From assembly GCA_022266195.1 (NCBI GenBank), contig WHVY01000011.1, positions 434,001 to 498,000 on the forward strand: DNA of 64,000 bases, read 5' to 3'. The DNA is from Tetranychus cinnabarinus (Eukaryota; Arthropoda; Arachnida; Trombidiformes; Tetranychidae). The notes under the pieces were generated by a model. It was not told where the DNA came from, did no database searches, and saw nothing but the letters and a program-made list of their open reading frames with translations. The position numbers and the translations under genes are program-made. This document shows, in pieces, positions 50,001-61,100 of the stretch (position 1 is its first letter; each line of letters starts with the position of its first letter).

Positions 50001-51230
50001 CGGGCTTATAATGACAATTAAAAATAATTAGACTCTGATTTTGGCTCTTGATTTGCAGTTAAGCGTTTTCAAGGAAATACATATATGAATGGAAAACACC
50101 GCCAAGTGATCATGCTTTTTCATTAGAATTTTGTTTTTCTGCTATTTTCATGTGCTTTTCATGACTCAAGTACACTGCTAAGTTTACTAAAAAAATGCTC
50201 AAGTATAATAAATAAGCAAAAAATAACACGGTTGCTTGGCTAAATTTTGACCGCGACATTTTGAATTTCAAATAATCTTGAAAAATAAACAACATTTAGT
50301 CATTAACTAGTTGCAATTTTTCAGATAAAACTGTTGAGTCACCTTTTGTTGACAAAAATTTTTGAAAATTAAAATTAACAGAAAATATTATTTGATTGAA
50401 ACTACATTTAAACTAATATTTTTTTCTCGCATCAGCTTGACACTTGGCACTTCTTCTTAAATTTGGTATTTCTTTCACAAATGTAGCTGTCCCTCTCGAT
50501 GTTGACGGGCCTCTACTGGACTCAAGGTGAGTTTACATTAAAAACGCTTCAAAAGGTCCAATAAATTTGGAAAAAATGTCACAGAAAAAATTCCAAGCTT
50601 TACTCTTAAAATAGACAACTCTTGCTCCTAAATCAGAAGCCAAAATACGTGCTCAATTATTTTTACTGTCTACAATATAAAGCCGAAAAATCGGTAAAAA
50701 TTGTACCACTTAGGGACCTTCCCTTTTTAGGGTCAATGTTGAAAAAGAGTTAAGTTTATTACGGTTAATTGGATTGGTCAACTTTTCAATGGATGATGAA
50801 AATGAAGTAAATTTTACCTTTTAGAGATAACTTCATAGGAATGAGGTGAAGTACAATCAACTTTCCAGTCAAGATTACCATGGCTATTACAAATTGAGAT
50901 GCTGTATCGTCCATAATTGGCCCTTATAAGGTGTATCAGGTAACCTTCATCACACTTGATCTCCAATATTTTATCCTCACAAGCATAAACAGTTTTATAC
51001 CTGGCAATATTATTATTAACAACACTATTTGAACTAATATTGTGAGTCGATTTGAAAAATGATGAAGATACTGATGGTGATGATGATGGTGAGTGTGTTG
51101 GTGAAGGTGGTGAGTGTTGAGATGTTTCCACGGTAATAAGCACAACATGATCAACAATTGAACACAATAAAATAAAGATGATCCTTAATCTGGACAAATG
51201 AACACATAACCAATCCATTGGTAAAATCAT
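32010..51230 (-). CDS. SUEL-lectin / mucin-stalk / seven-helix receptor gene (adhesion-GPCR-like), whole gene span
   Basis: Proposed model: exon 1 (50818-51230), one of two alternative exons 2a (44263-44390) or 2b (43828-43931), exon 3 (37249-38152), exon 4 (34834-36786), exon 5 (32010-32061). All junctions are GT-AG and in phase: 2, 1, 2, 2. The product is 1,149 residues with 2a or 1,141 with 2b: signal peptide, galactose/rhamnose-binding SUEL lectin domain, Ser/Thr/Pro-rich extracellular stalk, seven membrane helices, and a cytoplasmic tail of about 240 residues. It would sit in the plasma membrane with the lectin outside. Latrophilin/CIRL adhesion GPCRs combine the same lectin and seven-helix types, but they have HRM and GAIN-GPS domains in between, which are not seen here. 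Ligand and G protein are unknown. Further 5' untranslated exons may lie upstream. Confidence 0.78.
32062..34833 (-). other. Receptor intron 4
   Basis: About 2.8 kb between exon 4 (donor AAG|GTAAGC) and the proposed exon 5. I see nothing coding in it. It is T-rich and A-rich low-complexity sequence. Confidence 0.4.
34834..36786 (-). CDS. Receptor exon 4: helices 2-7 and cytoplasmic tail
   Basis: This 1,953-bp exon begins after TTTTTACAG (36787) and ends at AAG|GTAAGC. Counting from a Met codon at 36830, which is intronic, it encodes six hydrophobic helices: about 27-43, 55-81, 189-208, 250-272, 396-414 and 420-443. Class-B2 features are a Cys at the start of helix 3 (CNTVGILLHFLLQAIF), YGLPIVTIGIS in helix 4, a Cys-Trp pair in extracellular loop 2 (CWFTSS) for the usual disulfide, and the end of helix 7 running into RNRRARHNVRKW. 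Intracellular loop 2 (about 105 residues) is a Ser/Thr tract. Loop 3 (about 120 residues) carries ten consecutive His residues (35685-35714) amid His-rich sequence. The tail has Gln-, Asn- and Ser-rich runs. Confidence 0.82.
36787..37248 (-). other. Receptor intron 3
   Basis: 462-bp intron between helix 1 and helix 2, donor AAG|GTATTT and acceptor TTTTTACAG. No other feature seen. Confidence 0.7.
37249..38152 (-). CDS. Receptor exon 3: mucin-like stalk and helix 1
   Basis: The exon starts after a pyrimidine-rich tract and CACAATTAG at 38153, and ends at TTTCAAG|GTATTT. Its 300 codons encode a Ser/Thr/Pro-rich stalk without a single cysteine, followed by helix 1 (TNLLVIVSISSLIAIII and onward to LLIIS). 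The stalk has several N-glycosylation sequons (for example NYS, NGS, NSS) and four short elements built on Pro/Trp: KPWLSSK, PPSWKSS, APWRPPK and PPWLKAR. Conserved GPS cysteines and the HL/T cleavage motif that normally sit just before helix 1 in adhesion GPCRs are absent. The role is probably an extended O-glycosylated spacer (inference from composition). Confidence 0.8.
38153..43827 (-). other. Receptor intron 2
   Basis: A 5.7-kb intron. I looked here for HRM or GAIN exons, which would need to start and end in phase 1, and saw no Cys/Trp-rich coding stretch on the minus strand. On the plus strand, 42658-42846 is a 62-codon ATG-started open frame with balanced composition (includes GTKMYITCETSGNIDLISID) but no recognisable family. 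It may be chance. Confidence 0.5.
43828..43931 (-). CDS. Receptor alternative exon 2b: second half of SUEL lectin domain
   Basis: 104-bp exon, acceptor ATTCAG at 43932 and donor AAAG|GTAAAAC. It encodes CGQRNSCRVPASSKIFDD followed by PCSLTFKYLEVHYQCK. This is the C-terminal half of a SUEL/rhamnose-binding lectin domain, with all four expected cysteines and the KYLEVxYxC ending. Compared with exon 2a, 16 of the first 33 residues are identical. The sugar-site loop usually written PGT is changed to SLT, which could alter binding. Starts in phase 2 and ends in phase 1, exactly as 2a. Confidence 0.82.
44263..44390 (-). CDS. Receptor alternative exon 2a: second half of SUEL lectin domain
   Basis: 128-bp exon, acceptor TTTTATAG at 44391 and donor TTTAG|GTTTGT. 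It encodes CHSMRECNITVSSTIFED then HCPGTYKYLEVQYDC, the canonical form of the latrophilin lectin C-terminal half with PGT intact, plus a 9-residue tail (LPKVIHQHL) that 2b lacks. An alternative donor after CCAAAG would break the phase. It lies 331 bp upstream of exon 2b in transcript direction. Splicing 2a to 2b directly would leave one base too few and shift the frame, as would skipping both. Confidence 0.82.
44391..50817 (-). other. Receptor intron 1
   Basis: 6.4-kb intron between the two lectin half-domain exons. No third copy of exon 2 was found. It contains T-rich low-complexity runs and a CTT repeat near 49374-49392. An open plus-strand frame at 49118-49705 is a product of that low complexity. 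Confidence 0.6.
49374..49392. repeat. CTT microsatellite
   Basis: About six tandem CTT units in a pyrimidine-rich part of receptor intron 1. Confidence 0.8.
50818..51230 (-). CDS. Receptor exon 1: signal peptide and first half of SUEL lectin domain
   Basis: ATG at 51230-51228 (ACAATGA); a second Met four codons on (CCAATGG) has better Kozak context and is an equally possible start. A hydrophobic signal peptide (RIIFILLCSIVDHVVLI) is followed by a Pro/Ser-rich linker. The lectin starts at about residue 81: VYACEDKILEIKC, LIRANYGRYSISIC, GNLDWKVDC. The ANYGR motif and cysteines at 84, 93, 114 and 126 match the latrophilin/SUEL pattern. The exon ends at AAAAG|GTAAAA in phase 2, and an Arg codon is completed by the first base of exon 2a or 2b. 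Confidence 0.85.
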
Positions 51231-51664
51231 TGTGGTAACTTGACCATTTCATTTGCACATCAACATCAAGAAAAGTTATCCCAAACAGTGTAACACTGAA
51301 CAGCTTTAAAGTTTAACTGGTGAGACCAAAGTGTAATGCAGTAAGAGAGAGACCAAGAAACAAGAAAAATTTAGGTTCCATTTGGTGAAAAGACTCACTC
51401 AAGGTGGCGCTGTTGGCTAATAATGCCATCTGTTGGATGAAAAAAGAACTATGAATCTCTCAATCGCTAAGTCTTAGGAAATGACGATTTGTACTTTTTT
51501 ATTGTGAAAATAGGCTCGGAGACTATTTTTACTCGAAGATCTATTGTACCATCTCATGTTGAGCTCACATTTAGAGTTGAATTGAAGATAGTTTAGCTTT
51601 ATTTAATTATTGCGACACATTTAACATGAGTCCAAACAATAATTGTTGTTTTAACCTTAATAAT
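51231..51664. other. Upstream flank of the receptor gene
   Basis: Presumed 5' leader and promoter of the receptor. No clear TATA box seen. A less AT-rich patch around 51400-51435 (ggtggcgctgttgg) is unlike its neighbours, possibly transposon-derived. Confidence 0.3.
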
Positions 51665-52120
51665 CTAACACGGGAAGTGGCTCAAACGCTACCAAAATTT
51701 TGAACTTTTTTTATGGACTTGAAATATTCTTATGGGTCAGATGTGAACCTTTGTCAAACCTTTTAGACAGAAAATTGTCTGTCACCCGGAAAAGTCACAG
51801 GGTGTCAAAAATCATTTTTTTGCTTAGGTTAAGCCTATTAAATGCAATGTGCATCGATTAATCAATATTAAAAACAGTTATTTTAACAAGTATTTTATCA
51901 TAGACTCACATTACTTGCATTAAGCCTGTAAAAAACAGCTTTGACCAACATCAACCGGCAACTGACCTAACTCGGCATCAGCAAGTTCAGGATCAGGATC
52001 ATCTGTAGCTTTTAAATTGCTATCTAAGAAACTTGAAAAAGGTGCTATCTCAACCATTAGAATATTTCAAGTCCAAAAATTCAGAATTTTTGTAGCGTTT
52101 GGGATGCTTCTCTTGTAAGT
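51665..52120. mobile_element. Degraded terminal-inverted-repeat element (MITE-like)
   Basis: Left arm about 51665-51778 and right arm about 52016-52120 are inverted copies with gaps. The clearest shared stretches are AAACGCTAC, TGGACTTGAAATATTCT, and (on the opposite strand) AAAGG with ATCTSAMCC flanks. The core of about 240 bp has no coding capacity. Arms are roughly three-quarters identical by eye, suggesting an old insertion. Ends and target duplication are not defined. Confidence 0.6.
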
Positions 52121-55100
52121 AATAACTTAATTTAACCCGTGTGTTTTAAAACTCGGCGTTTGAATGAAAAAATTGAAAGTCTACTCGACAAAAAGATGTT
52201 GATCAAAGGAGCACAAATATTGTCTGAAAACTCTTTTCGTTATTTAAATATTGTAATTATTATTAATACATCAGTAGCTCTAAATACTAGGCAAACGTAA
52301 GCCAACGTAGTCTGAGCAAGCGTTTAAAATTGTGACATTACTTACATTAAAAGACACAAAAACGGCATTTTTTCTATTTTTCAGTCAACTCTCTTGAGGA
52401 AATTCAATGTTACCCCTTTCTGCCTTGCATACATATGTGTTGTATCTTTGTACAGAATTTCATTGGAATCAATTCTTTGGTTTGGCCGCAATTCTCAAGA
52501 GGAAAGATTTTTTGCGCAGCTTAGCTTAGTTTAACTTAGCTTCGCTCAAGCTAATAACCATGATCGGCATCAACCAAAGTGCAAATCTACCGCCAGAAGC
52601 TGTTCCTTTAATGAAATCAAGTATTTTCTATCAAAGAATTGAATCCAAAGAAATAATTCCTCAGTAAAAATAGACTTTAATTGCGTCTTAACTTGGAACA
52701 TGAAAATCTCGAAAACGGCTTGAGATACAAATGTACAAATCGGTACAAATCTAAAAATTAGCCATAAGTTACAAAGAAATTGAGAGTTAAAGTGCGTCAT
52801 TTCGAGAGCCATTCATAAGAAACTGTTCAATGTAAACATTTTTACCTGAAAATGAATTGAGATACAAATTGAAAGAAAACAAATTTTCCTTTTTTTAATT
52901 TCTGTTCAATTTCACCTTTCAATATCAGGCAAAATGATGAGTGATAAAAGTAAATATAGAATTTGAAAGAAATGAAATTGAAATTGAAATTGAATATACA
53001 TTTTCTGTGAGTTTCAATATTTTGCGCTTTTCCAAACCAATAGATCCGATGAAAAGAAGGAAAAGTTTCTGAAAACTTGCAAATCAATTACACTAGATAA
53101 ATACTTACAAACCATTTTCATGGGTCGATTCATCCATTTTCAGTTTACCTTTTCATTGACAAATTTGCATACAACTTTACAGCTTATTTGCTTGCAAATT
53201 GTGCAACAAACCTTTCACTTTCAAGCAACTTGCCAGAGTAAAGTATTATCACAACAACAGCAACAATAAATGATAATAATGAAAGTTTGCTTCTAACAAC
53301 ATTCAAATCCATTCCAAGTAATCTTGTTGATTCAATTTTGAATGAAGAAACGAGCCGAAAAGAAAAGGAATAAAAAAGTTTTCCGTTTTCATTGACAAAA
53401 AGTAAAGCTGCAAATTACATTTCAATTTACGATTGAACAATCAATAACGTAGGATGGAAATTCGAGATTTCCAATTTTCAGAAACATTGCCAATTGTCAT
53501 AGCTGTTGACAGTTGAAATCATTTTCATCATCATTCTAATCATCAACATGATTATCATCATTAACTGTCAATGGGAAAAGCAAGTTTTGTTTGTCATTTG
53601 GACAGCAATTTTGGAAAGAAAACAATGAATAAAAGAAAACAATTTTTTTAATGAACATAATTGGTTTTTACAATTGCAAGTTGAATGACAAAAAATAAGA
53701 TGAAACAGTGACCCAAACCTGGCAATGATGACCTTAAAAGCCAGTCAATTGTAATAAATGAATCATAATATGGTTAATGGTCAAAACCAAGAGATCAGGT
53801 GAACACAGAAGAGACACTTTTACAGTTATGTGTGATGATCATTATGTTGGCTTCTCATGTTGATTGCCTGTAAATTTCATGTAACCTTTTCATTTTAAAT
53901 TATTGCTTTCAACAATTTCATTGTTTGTTTGACTATTCATTTGTTGTTTAATGAAACCATCAATGGACAGTTGCGAGTGTAACCGATTAGTTATGCTGAC
54001 CATTTGGTTGAGCTGTTCATCATGAATTATCTCGATTTAAACATTTAATTCTGAAGTTGAAAAGTAAATAAAGATTGATTGGAAGTGAAGCAAATTCAAT
54101 TTTCAATTTTTCATTATTAACTGATTTAAATGGGAAAACAATGAATGCGAAAGTTCAATTGGAATGATCAAGTTTTTGTCTTTATTTGAAGAAATCAATT
54201 GACTTTGAGGAAAGTTTGTTTTGTGCGAATTGATGATAATTAAAAAGTAAATCAATTCAATAAATTAACTAATTTTTGCATTTTAATCACCATTTTAATA
54301 GCAATTTATTCAATCATAACTTTGGGTCAATGAGAGATTAACACTAAACTGGATCAACTAGAAATCAAAGTAAACCGTTTACTATCAAGTTGACTCTTCA
54401 AGGTGAAAGTTAATTGAATGTTTAATTAACTTTTGATTGCGGAAAACCTTTTTGATAAAGTTATCCAAGCTGGACAAGAGATGAAAGAAGATATCAATTT
54501 GGATTAAACGCGATTAAAAGATTAATCGAAAGAATAGCATTTTGTTACAATGACAATGTAAATCAATTGTCGAGATTGAATGATAACTTAATGATGACAA
54601 TTTAGAGCGTCTTTGAGCAAAGGAATTTGGTTTTTCATGTTTTCAAGGAAACCCCATTAACTGTTTAATAATGGTCAATCCAATGACAATTTGCAACTGT
54701 TTTTGAACAGTTAGCAGTTGAGGTAACACAAAAAGACGAGTTTAAATGGAAAGCTGTAAGAGAAGATGAAAAGAGAAGAAAAGAAAAGAAGAAAAGAAGA
54801 GAAGAAGAGAAAAGCTGTTTTACTGATTAAAAAGCTTTGATATCTTGATATTGACTTGTCAAACAGGGAATGTAAAAGGACCACAATTTTGAGCCAAATA
54901 ACTTTGTTATTGTTGTTGACACTCACAGTGTGCAAACCAGTGCAACACATTCAATGTTCAATCTTAAAAATCAACTAACTTTGCCTATTTGCTAGCAATC
55001 TTTCAGGTCTCAATCAAATGTCTCCCACGTTGAGCAACGGCCAATGTTCAACACAAAACACGGCTTTGCACATAAACAGACAGGCACAATAAGGGTCATC

Positions 55101-58100
55101 AAAAAGGACTTATCAGGACAACTTATTATATCCATATTAGAAGAGGACAAAAATATATTTATATGTTCATCTAAAGACGGATTAAAAGCTATCATCGAGA
55201 AAACGCTTCCCTTCATTTGGACACATTTTACACTCTTCTAAATGCTGGGCGTTCTTGGTCCAGCTTTACCCATATAATGTATCCAACTATGTACAGAGCT
55301 TAGCTTGTCCTTTTACCTTTTGTGTTACTTTTTGTCTGCTTTTGTCTATTATATTGTGCTCATTGTATCACTGGATTGACAATATTATTATTGTAATAAT
55401 AAAGATACAATTGATTTCACTTGGCTCTTTTAGATGAACGATAACAAGAGCAAATTTTGCGCTTTCTTTTTTGCTCTCTTTCTTTCCTTTGCCAGCTTTT
55501 CTGGCCTCATCATGTCAACTTATGATCCATCAGATCACATAGTTTTTTGTTATCGTACTCTCTGTATGCAACTATATTGGGGTCACTTTATTATTAAACT
55601 TTTCCAAGTTAACCTTCCCAGCCAACAACTTCATTCAATATCAATTTTTTGCTCATTGTAATCTAATCAAGTGGTCTTTAGTGTCGAGCTTCAAACGTTA
55701 GTTTTCTTCATATCGCACATTTACACTGTACATTGAATACACACTGAAAGTACCAATCAACTGTCAATCAATTTTCCATTCTTCTTCTTATTCCATCTTC
55801 AAACTTATTGATCAAAACAGAAGCTGTGATGATCAGCCAAGAGTGATTCATGAAGAGATTCACAGTTTGAAGGTGATCACTTTTTTAGGTGAAAAGAGAG
55901 AGAGAGAAAGAAAAGTGAAGAGAAAAATTTCAACTTTCAATCTTTCATTGACTTTTTTTGTCTCCGATTGTTGCATGAAATGTGCATCTCAATGAGAAAA
56001 GCTTGTTTTTCATTGGAACAGGCTGTGCTATGAAAAGACAAAAGTTAATATTGAAAAAGGTTTGACCAAGAACGATGATCAAATCAATTGTAAAACAATA
56101 ATAATTTACTCAATGGTTAAGCTTTACGCTTTTAACCTACTTTAGCCAGATCACTGAGAGATTCAGTTTCATTGTTGTTTTCACAACTTTTTTACTGAAC
56201 AAGTAAAGTAGTGAAAAAAGTGTTTCCAGGTAAAGATCAATACAATGTATTGATGAATGGTGAATAAAGGTGAGGTGAGATTTCAAGGCAAGACTCAAGT
56301 CGGGATGAGTTGAGGTAATAAGGAAACAATGGAGCTTCTTGTTAACCTCTTTTTCCATCTCAAATCAACTTTCATTTTTACTCTTTTCTTTCATTTGCTC
56401 AACCAACTCAAAATCATTACAAGATTAATCATTCATTTTCATCATTTTTCACCATCATAATCAAATCAATCGCCTTTTCTTGTTCAACTCATCGAATCAT
56501 CAATTGTAAAGAATTTGAAAGAAATGAGAAAAGAGTCAACCAATTGATCGCACCTTTGAAAACCCTTTACTTTTCAATTTCATTCGAGCACACTTTTCAT
56601 CTCTAACTCATGTAATATCATGGGACTCAAGTGTATTCAACTTTTGCAGCGAACATTTCAACCTTTTCTTATCACCATTAAACCAGATCAACTGGGTTAA
56701 CACTGGCTGTTGGGTGGATGTGCAGCAATAAAGAGAGCAATGATGATGAACATGGCAATGAACATGAAAACAGAGCAACAGTTTCAGAGAGTGAACAGAT
56801 AAATCCGAGAATCTTGTTGATGTTAAACGTCAATTGATGTATTACGTTTAAAGAGTGAACAAAGTGTCTTGCAAACATTTGGTAAACAAGTAAACAAGAA
56901 ACGGCCACCAAGGAGCAATAATTGTCTTAAGAAATTCTGTATCATTTTCAAGGCAACAAATGAATGATGGAAAAGAAAATGAAATTTTCTCTTTTGCTTC
57001 ATCAATTTTCAGCAAATTTTCTCAGTCAACCTTTCTATCAACTAATTTATGCTCATTAACATTTTCCAACTCTTTACTCTTGATGCTCATTTCGCTTTAG
57101 ACACTTTCCATCTCATTCATCCATTCACTTTGCACAGTTGACAGACCGGGTTCAAGTGGCCCAGTTTAAAGGTTAACTTGATTTTGATGTTCGGGCTTCG
57201 AAAGTCTTTCCAATGATATCTTTACACATTGATAAATCATGTTGAAATTTGAATTGGGAAAACGCTTCACTGGTCAACATCTGTCAAAGAGTTTAACCAG
57301 AAAAGTGGTTTTGTTCATTTTTTTCAACTCAAGTGTGCTTATAGTGATTAGGCTTACAACTTTCAACTGGTTTGCTTTTGTAATCCAGTTTCACCTCAAA
57401 CTGGATTAAGTGAGCAATTTGTCTCTGAAATGTTCAACTTAAGATTTCACAAGTTATATCATTTTTCGCGATTCAATCAATGATTTTTCATTAAAAGATC
57501 AGATTGAATAAGAAATTCCAAGTTTTTGATTCTTTATTTGCGCTTTTGATTAAAAATTCAAGATTTGTGACTTTGAAATGTTATAATAGTTTTCGGTTAA
57601 ACTTTATTCAAAATTAATTTTGTTTATTCTAAATTTTCGAGTTATTCAATAAACTTTAATTTGACGATTAATCAACATTTTTATTGCAAGGTTATAATGT
57701 AAAAATTTTACTCTTGAATAGTAAAGGAATTTTCTTTGAAATTTTAGTTTAAGAGCTTAAATGATGAGCGTGAAATTGAGCCACTTGATTTATTCCAATT
57801 TTCCCTCGATCTTCATTTCAACGAAAATTTGAGTAAAAAAACTGAATCTGCATGACAGACTTCGTACGAAAGTCGAGTATTACAATTACAATAACTTTCC
57901 GACCAAAACATGCTTTTCCAAGTAAACCTTTTCTTTCGGCAAGAGAAGAAAGTTGATAAATGTTTAACATATGATGAACTTGCGAAACTTGAGCGCAATT
58001 TATGGCAATTAGTAACAATCACAAGCCGTTCGTGCGAGAAAAAAACAAAACCGTAAACTCAAGTCTAATCAGATGTAACTGGATGGTATTTGGATGATTG

Positions 58101-61100
58101 AGAGAAAAAGTTAAAGAAAATGTTTTAGACGAAATTGCTTTCAAATGGAGCGAGTTGGTGATAAGAAGAAGAAGAAAGAACAGCTTGAAAACGGTCAAAA
58201 CCACGAGGTCAGAATAAATCACACTGATGGGACTGAATATGGTGATATGCAATTGCTTGCCCTTTTCATATCTTTTGCTTAATCTTTAACCTTACGATGA
58301 TCATATGTTGATCATTAACAGCTTAAAGACAAGCACACAAACAATCTGTAAATGTTTAAATGAACAAAACTTGTCTAAAGGCGATCTAAAAAAGCTCAAG
58401 TCAAGTCGCACTGGTGCTTTTTGTTAGTCAATTAATGTCCAATCGGTCTGCCTTCATCCTTTTCTGCTCCTGTTGTGAACATGTTAATTAAAATGAAAAC
58501 TCAATTGAATCTAACTTTACCTTGATTGTGCCCAATGAATGGACAGTAAATAATGTAAACTGTTCAACTTAAGACATCAATCAATAGTTTCACAGAGAGA
58601 AAGAAAATGAAAGGAAGAGAAGAAGAAAAAAAGGAAAAATTGAAAACACAATAAAAGAAACGGCAAACATTCGTTTCCCTCTTTTTCACCTTCAAAATTA
58701 CCTTTTACAACAGTTAAAATGACCATTCAAAAAGGTACGAAAAGCCTTGCGGCAGTGAGATGGAAGAAGAAAAAAAAACATCGCTTTAATAACTTCGCAA
58801 CTCTCCAACTGAGCTGCAATATAATAGCAAATGATGAGAAGTGAAACTCAATTATTATTGTTAACAATTGAGTCAATTATTGATTCCCATTAAACTGTTT
58901 AATAAGCTCAATTCAGGTAAATATTGGAATGAATGAAACAAAGAATATAAATAAATACAAATTTGCTGGAAAGCAGCTGAACTCAAAATGAACATTTAAA
59001 TTATAATCATTGTTCGCATTGAGAGAAAGGCCAGAAAGGCATTTTTCATGATTCGATATTTTCTCACTTCTTTACACGATGAATGATTAAATCTTGATTC
59101 AATTGAAGTGAATGATGAAAAGTGAAATCAAGTTAAAAGTTTGGAGAAAAGAAAATAATTTGAAAATTGTTATCATCATTTTTACACCAAAACATCATGA
59201 AGTTGCTGATTAATCGATTAATGGTTAAACATCAGTTGCACTGTTGAACGATATTCAACCATTCAAGATAAACCTTGCAATCATTTATTCTGAAGAAAGT
59301 TGAGAAGAGAAGAAAAAAGTGTTGATAAACTGAAATTTTTTTCTGATCAACTCTTTTTTTTCGCATTTCCTTGCTTATCTTGTAAAGTGATTCTGAACGA
59401 TTCTGGAAATGGATAAGTGTTTGAAAACTGCTCAAGATAATCAGTTTTTTTTCTTCTTCTTCTTCTCTTTTCGATAATTGAACAAGATAATGTTTAAACA
59501 TTTTCTCTGCTTTAATCATGTTCGAGACAGAAAATGAGTTCACTTTTGCGACTCATGATGAGGCGATAACAAAACGATTTTATATCAATATCGAGAAAAG
59601 CTGAATGGAAACCGGAATAAAGAGTCACGAAGTGTGATTATTCACTATTAATAGTCAACCTTTTCACTTGTGATATTGTTTCAGTTTTGAGGTTAAAAAT
59701 GAGCGCAACTTTAGCCTTCATCGATCCATTCAACTATCGATGCCTTACAGCAGTCAACAGTTTCCCCTGAAGACAGCAAATCAACATTATTATACTTTTT
59801 GATGGTCAGTTTCCTGTTTACATTTCCTGTTAATTTACCTGAAAATGTTTGTCTCTCATAAATCAATGAAAATTGTAACCAATTTATTTGCTTATTTCAT
59901 TGATCAAACTTTAATTGTGTCGACTGTTTTCATTTCATTTTTCATCTTTTGTTCAATTTTCGCTTCTTCACTTTTCTTTACTTTTTTTCATTCCTTACTT
60001 GCTTTAACACTCGTTTATTATTGGACTCAATATTGATTGGTTATTGAATACCTTGAAATTGAATGTTAAGATAATCGCTTTAAAGGTAAGGTCGACAAGT
60101 GAATGAAAACCACACCCGACGAATTTTGCTTTTCATTCTTATTCAAATTAATTTTTATTGAAATATTGTTGAATTACAATTGAAATCTTGAGTTAATGTA
60201 AATTGATTTTGTTCAGATTAAAATCAATCAATATCATTTGTCAATCATTAGCTGATCAATTAAGTTGAAGGTAACCAAAGAATGACATTAATAACGAGAT
60301 TTAATTGTTCAAGATCGTTTAATGTTGAGATTTGATGATTTAATTTAATCTTTTTTCGCTGTAAATCTACATTTTGATGAAAAATAAATGCTTTTTATTT
60401 GGAAAAGTGTTTTTGATTATCTCAAATTATCAGCTCATTACATCGATTGATTATTGAGATTTAAATTTTTCTCATTTCATGAATTATATGGAAACATTGG
60501 AACCTTGGAAAGTATATCAATTGATTGATTATCGAGAAGAGTGAATTAACAGAAAATACAAAAAAGTGAAAAACAAAACAAGTTAATTGGGCCAAGCAAT
60601 TCTTCAATTAATCTCGACTTCTTCCTCATAATTAATCAAGTCAAAAGTTGAATCGCAATGAATTGATTGAGCTTCCAATAACACACCTAAGGCAATCAAA
60701 TGTAACTTTAACTATCTTTTCAAATGGATCAAGAAATGGACGGAAATGACCGTCAAAATAAGGCTCTTTCCTGTGTCCAACACCGGCAAGGCAAGAAGAC
60801 AGAAAGAAAAACAAAAGTTGAAGAAAAAAGTTGTTTTACTTTTGAAAAGTTGATCAGCAGTAAACTAATGATGATAACAAAGGTAAGAAGATGATGAAGA
60901 TAATGAAAGTTGTATTAATATTTGCGTGAGCAACTTTAATAAGCAAAAGCAAAAAATATGATTAACGAAGAAGATGAAAAGTCTGAATAATAATTATCAT
61001 TTCAAGTTGACACGCACAAGAGTAGCCAATGTCTAAGTGGCCTGATATTAGGCCAACAGAGGCAAAACAAAAATACATTTTTATCAATTTATTAGGCAAC

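Noticed and set aside
50495..50530. Possible plus-strand mini-exon (ATGTAG to CAAG|GTGAGT)
   Set aside because: Good splice-like borders, but only about 41 bp, in the receptor's intron on the opposite strand, with no partner exons found.
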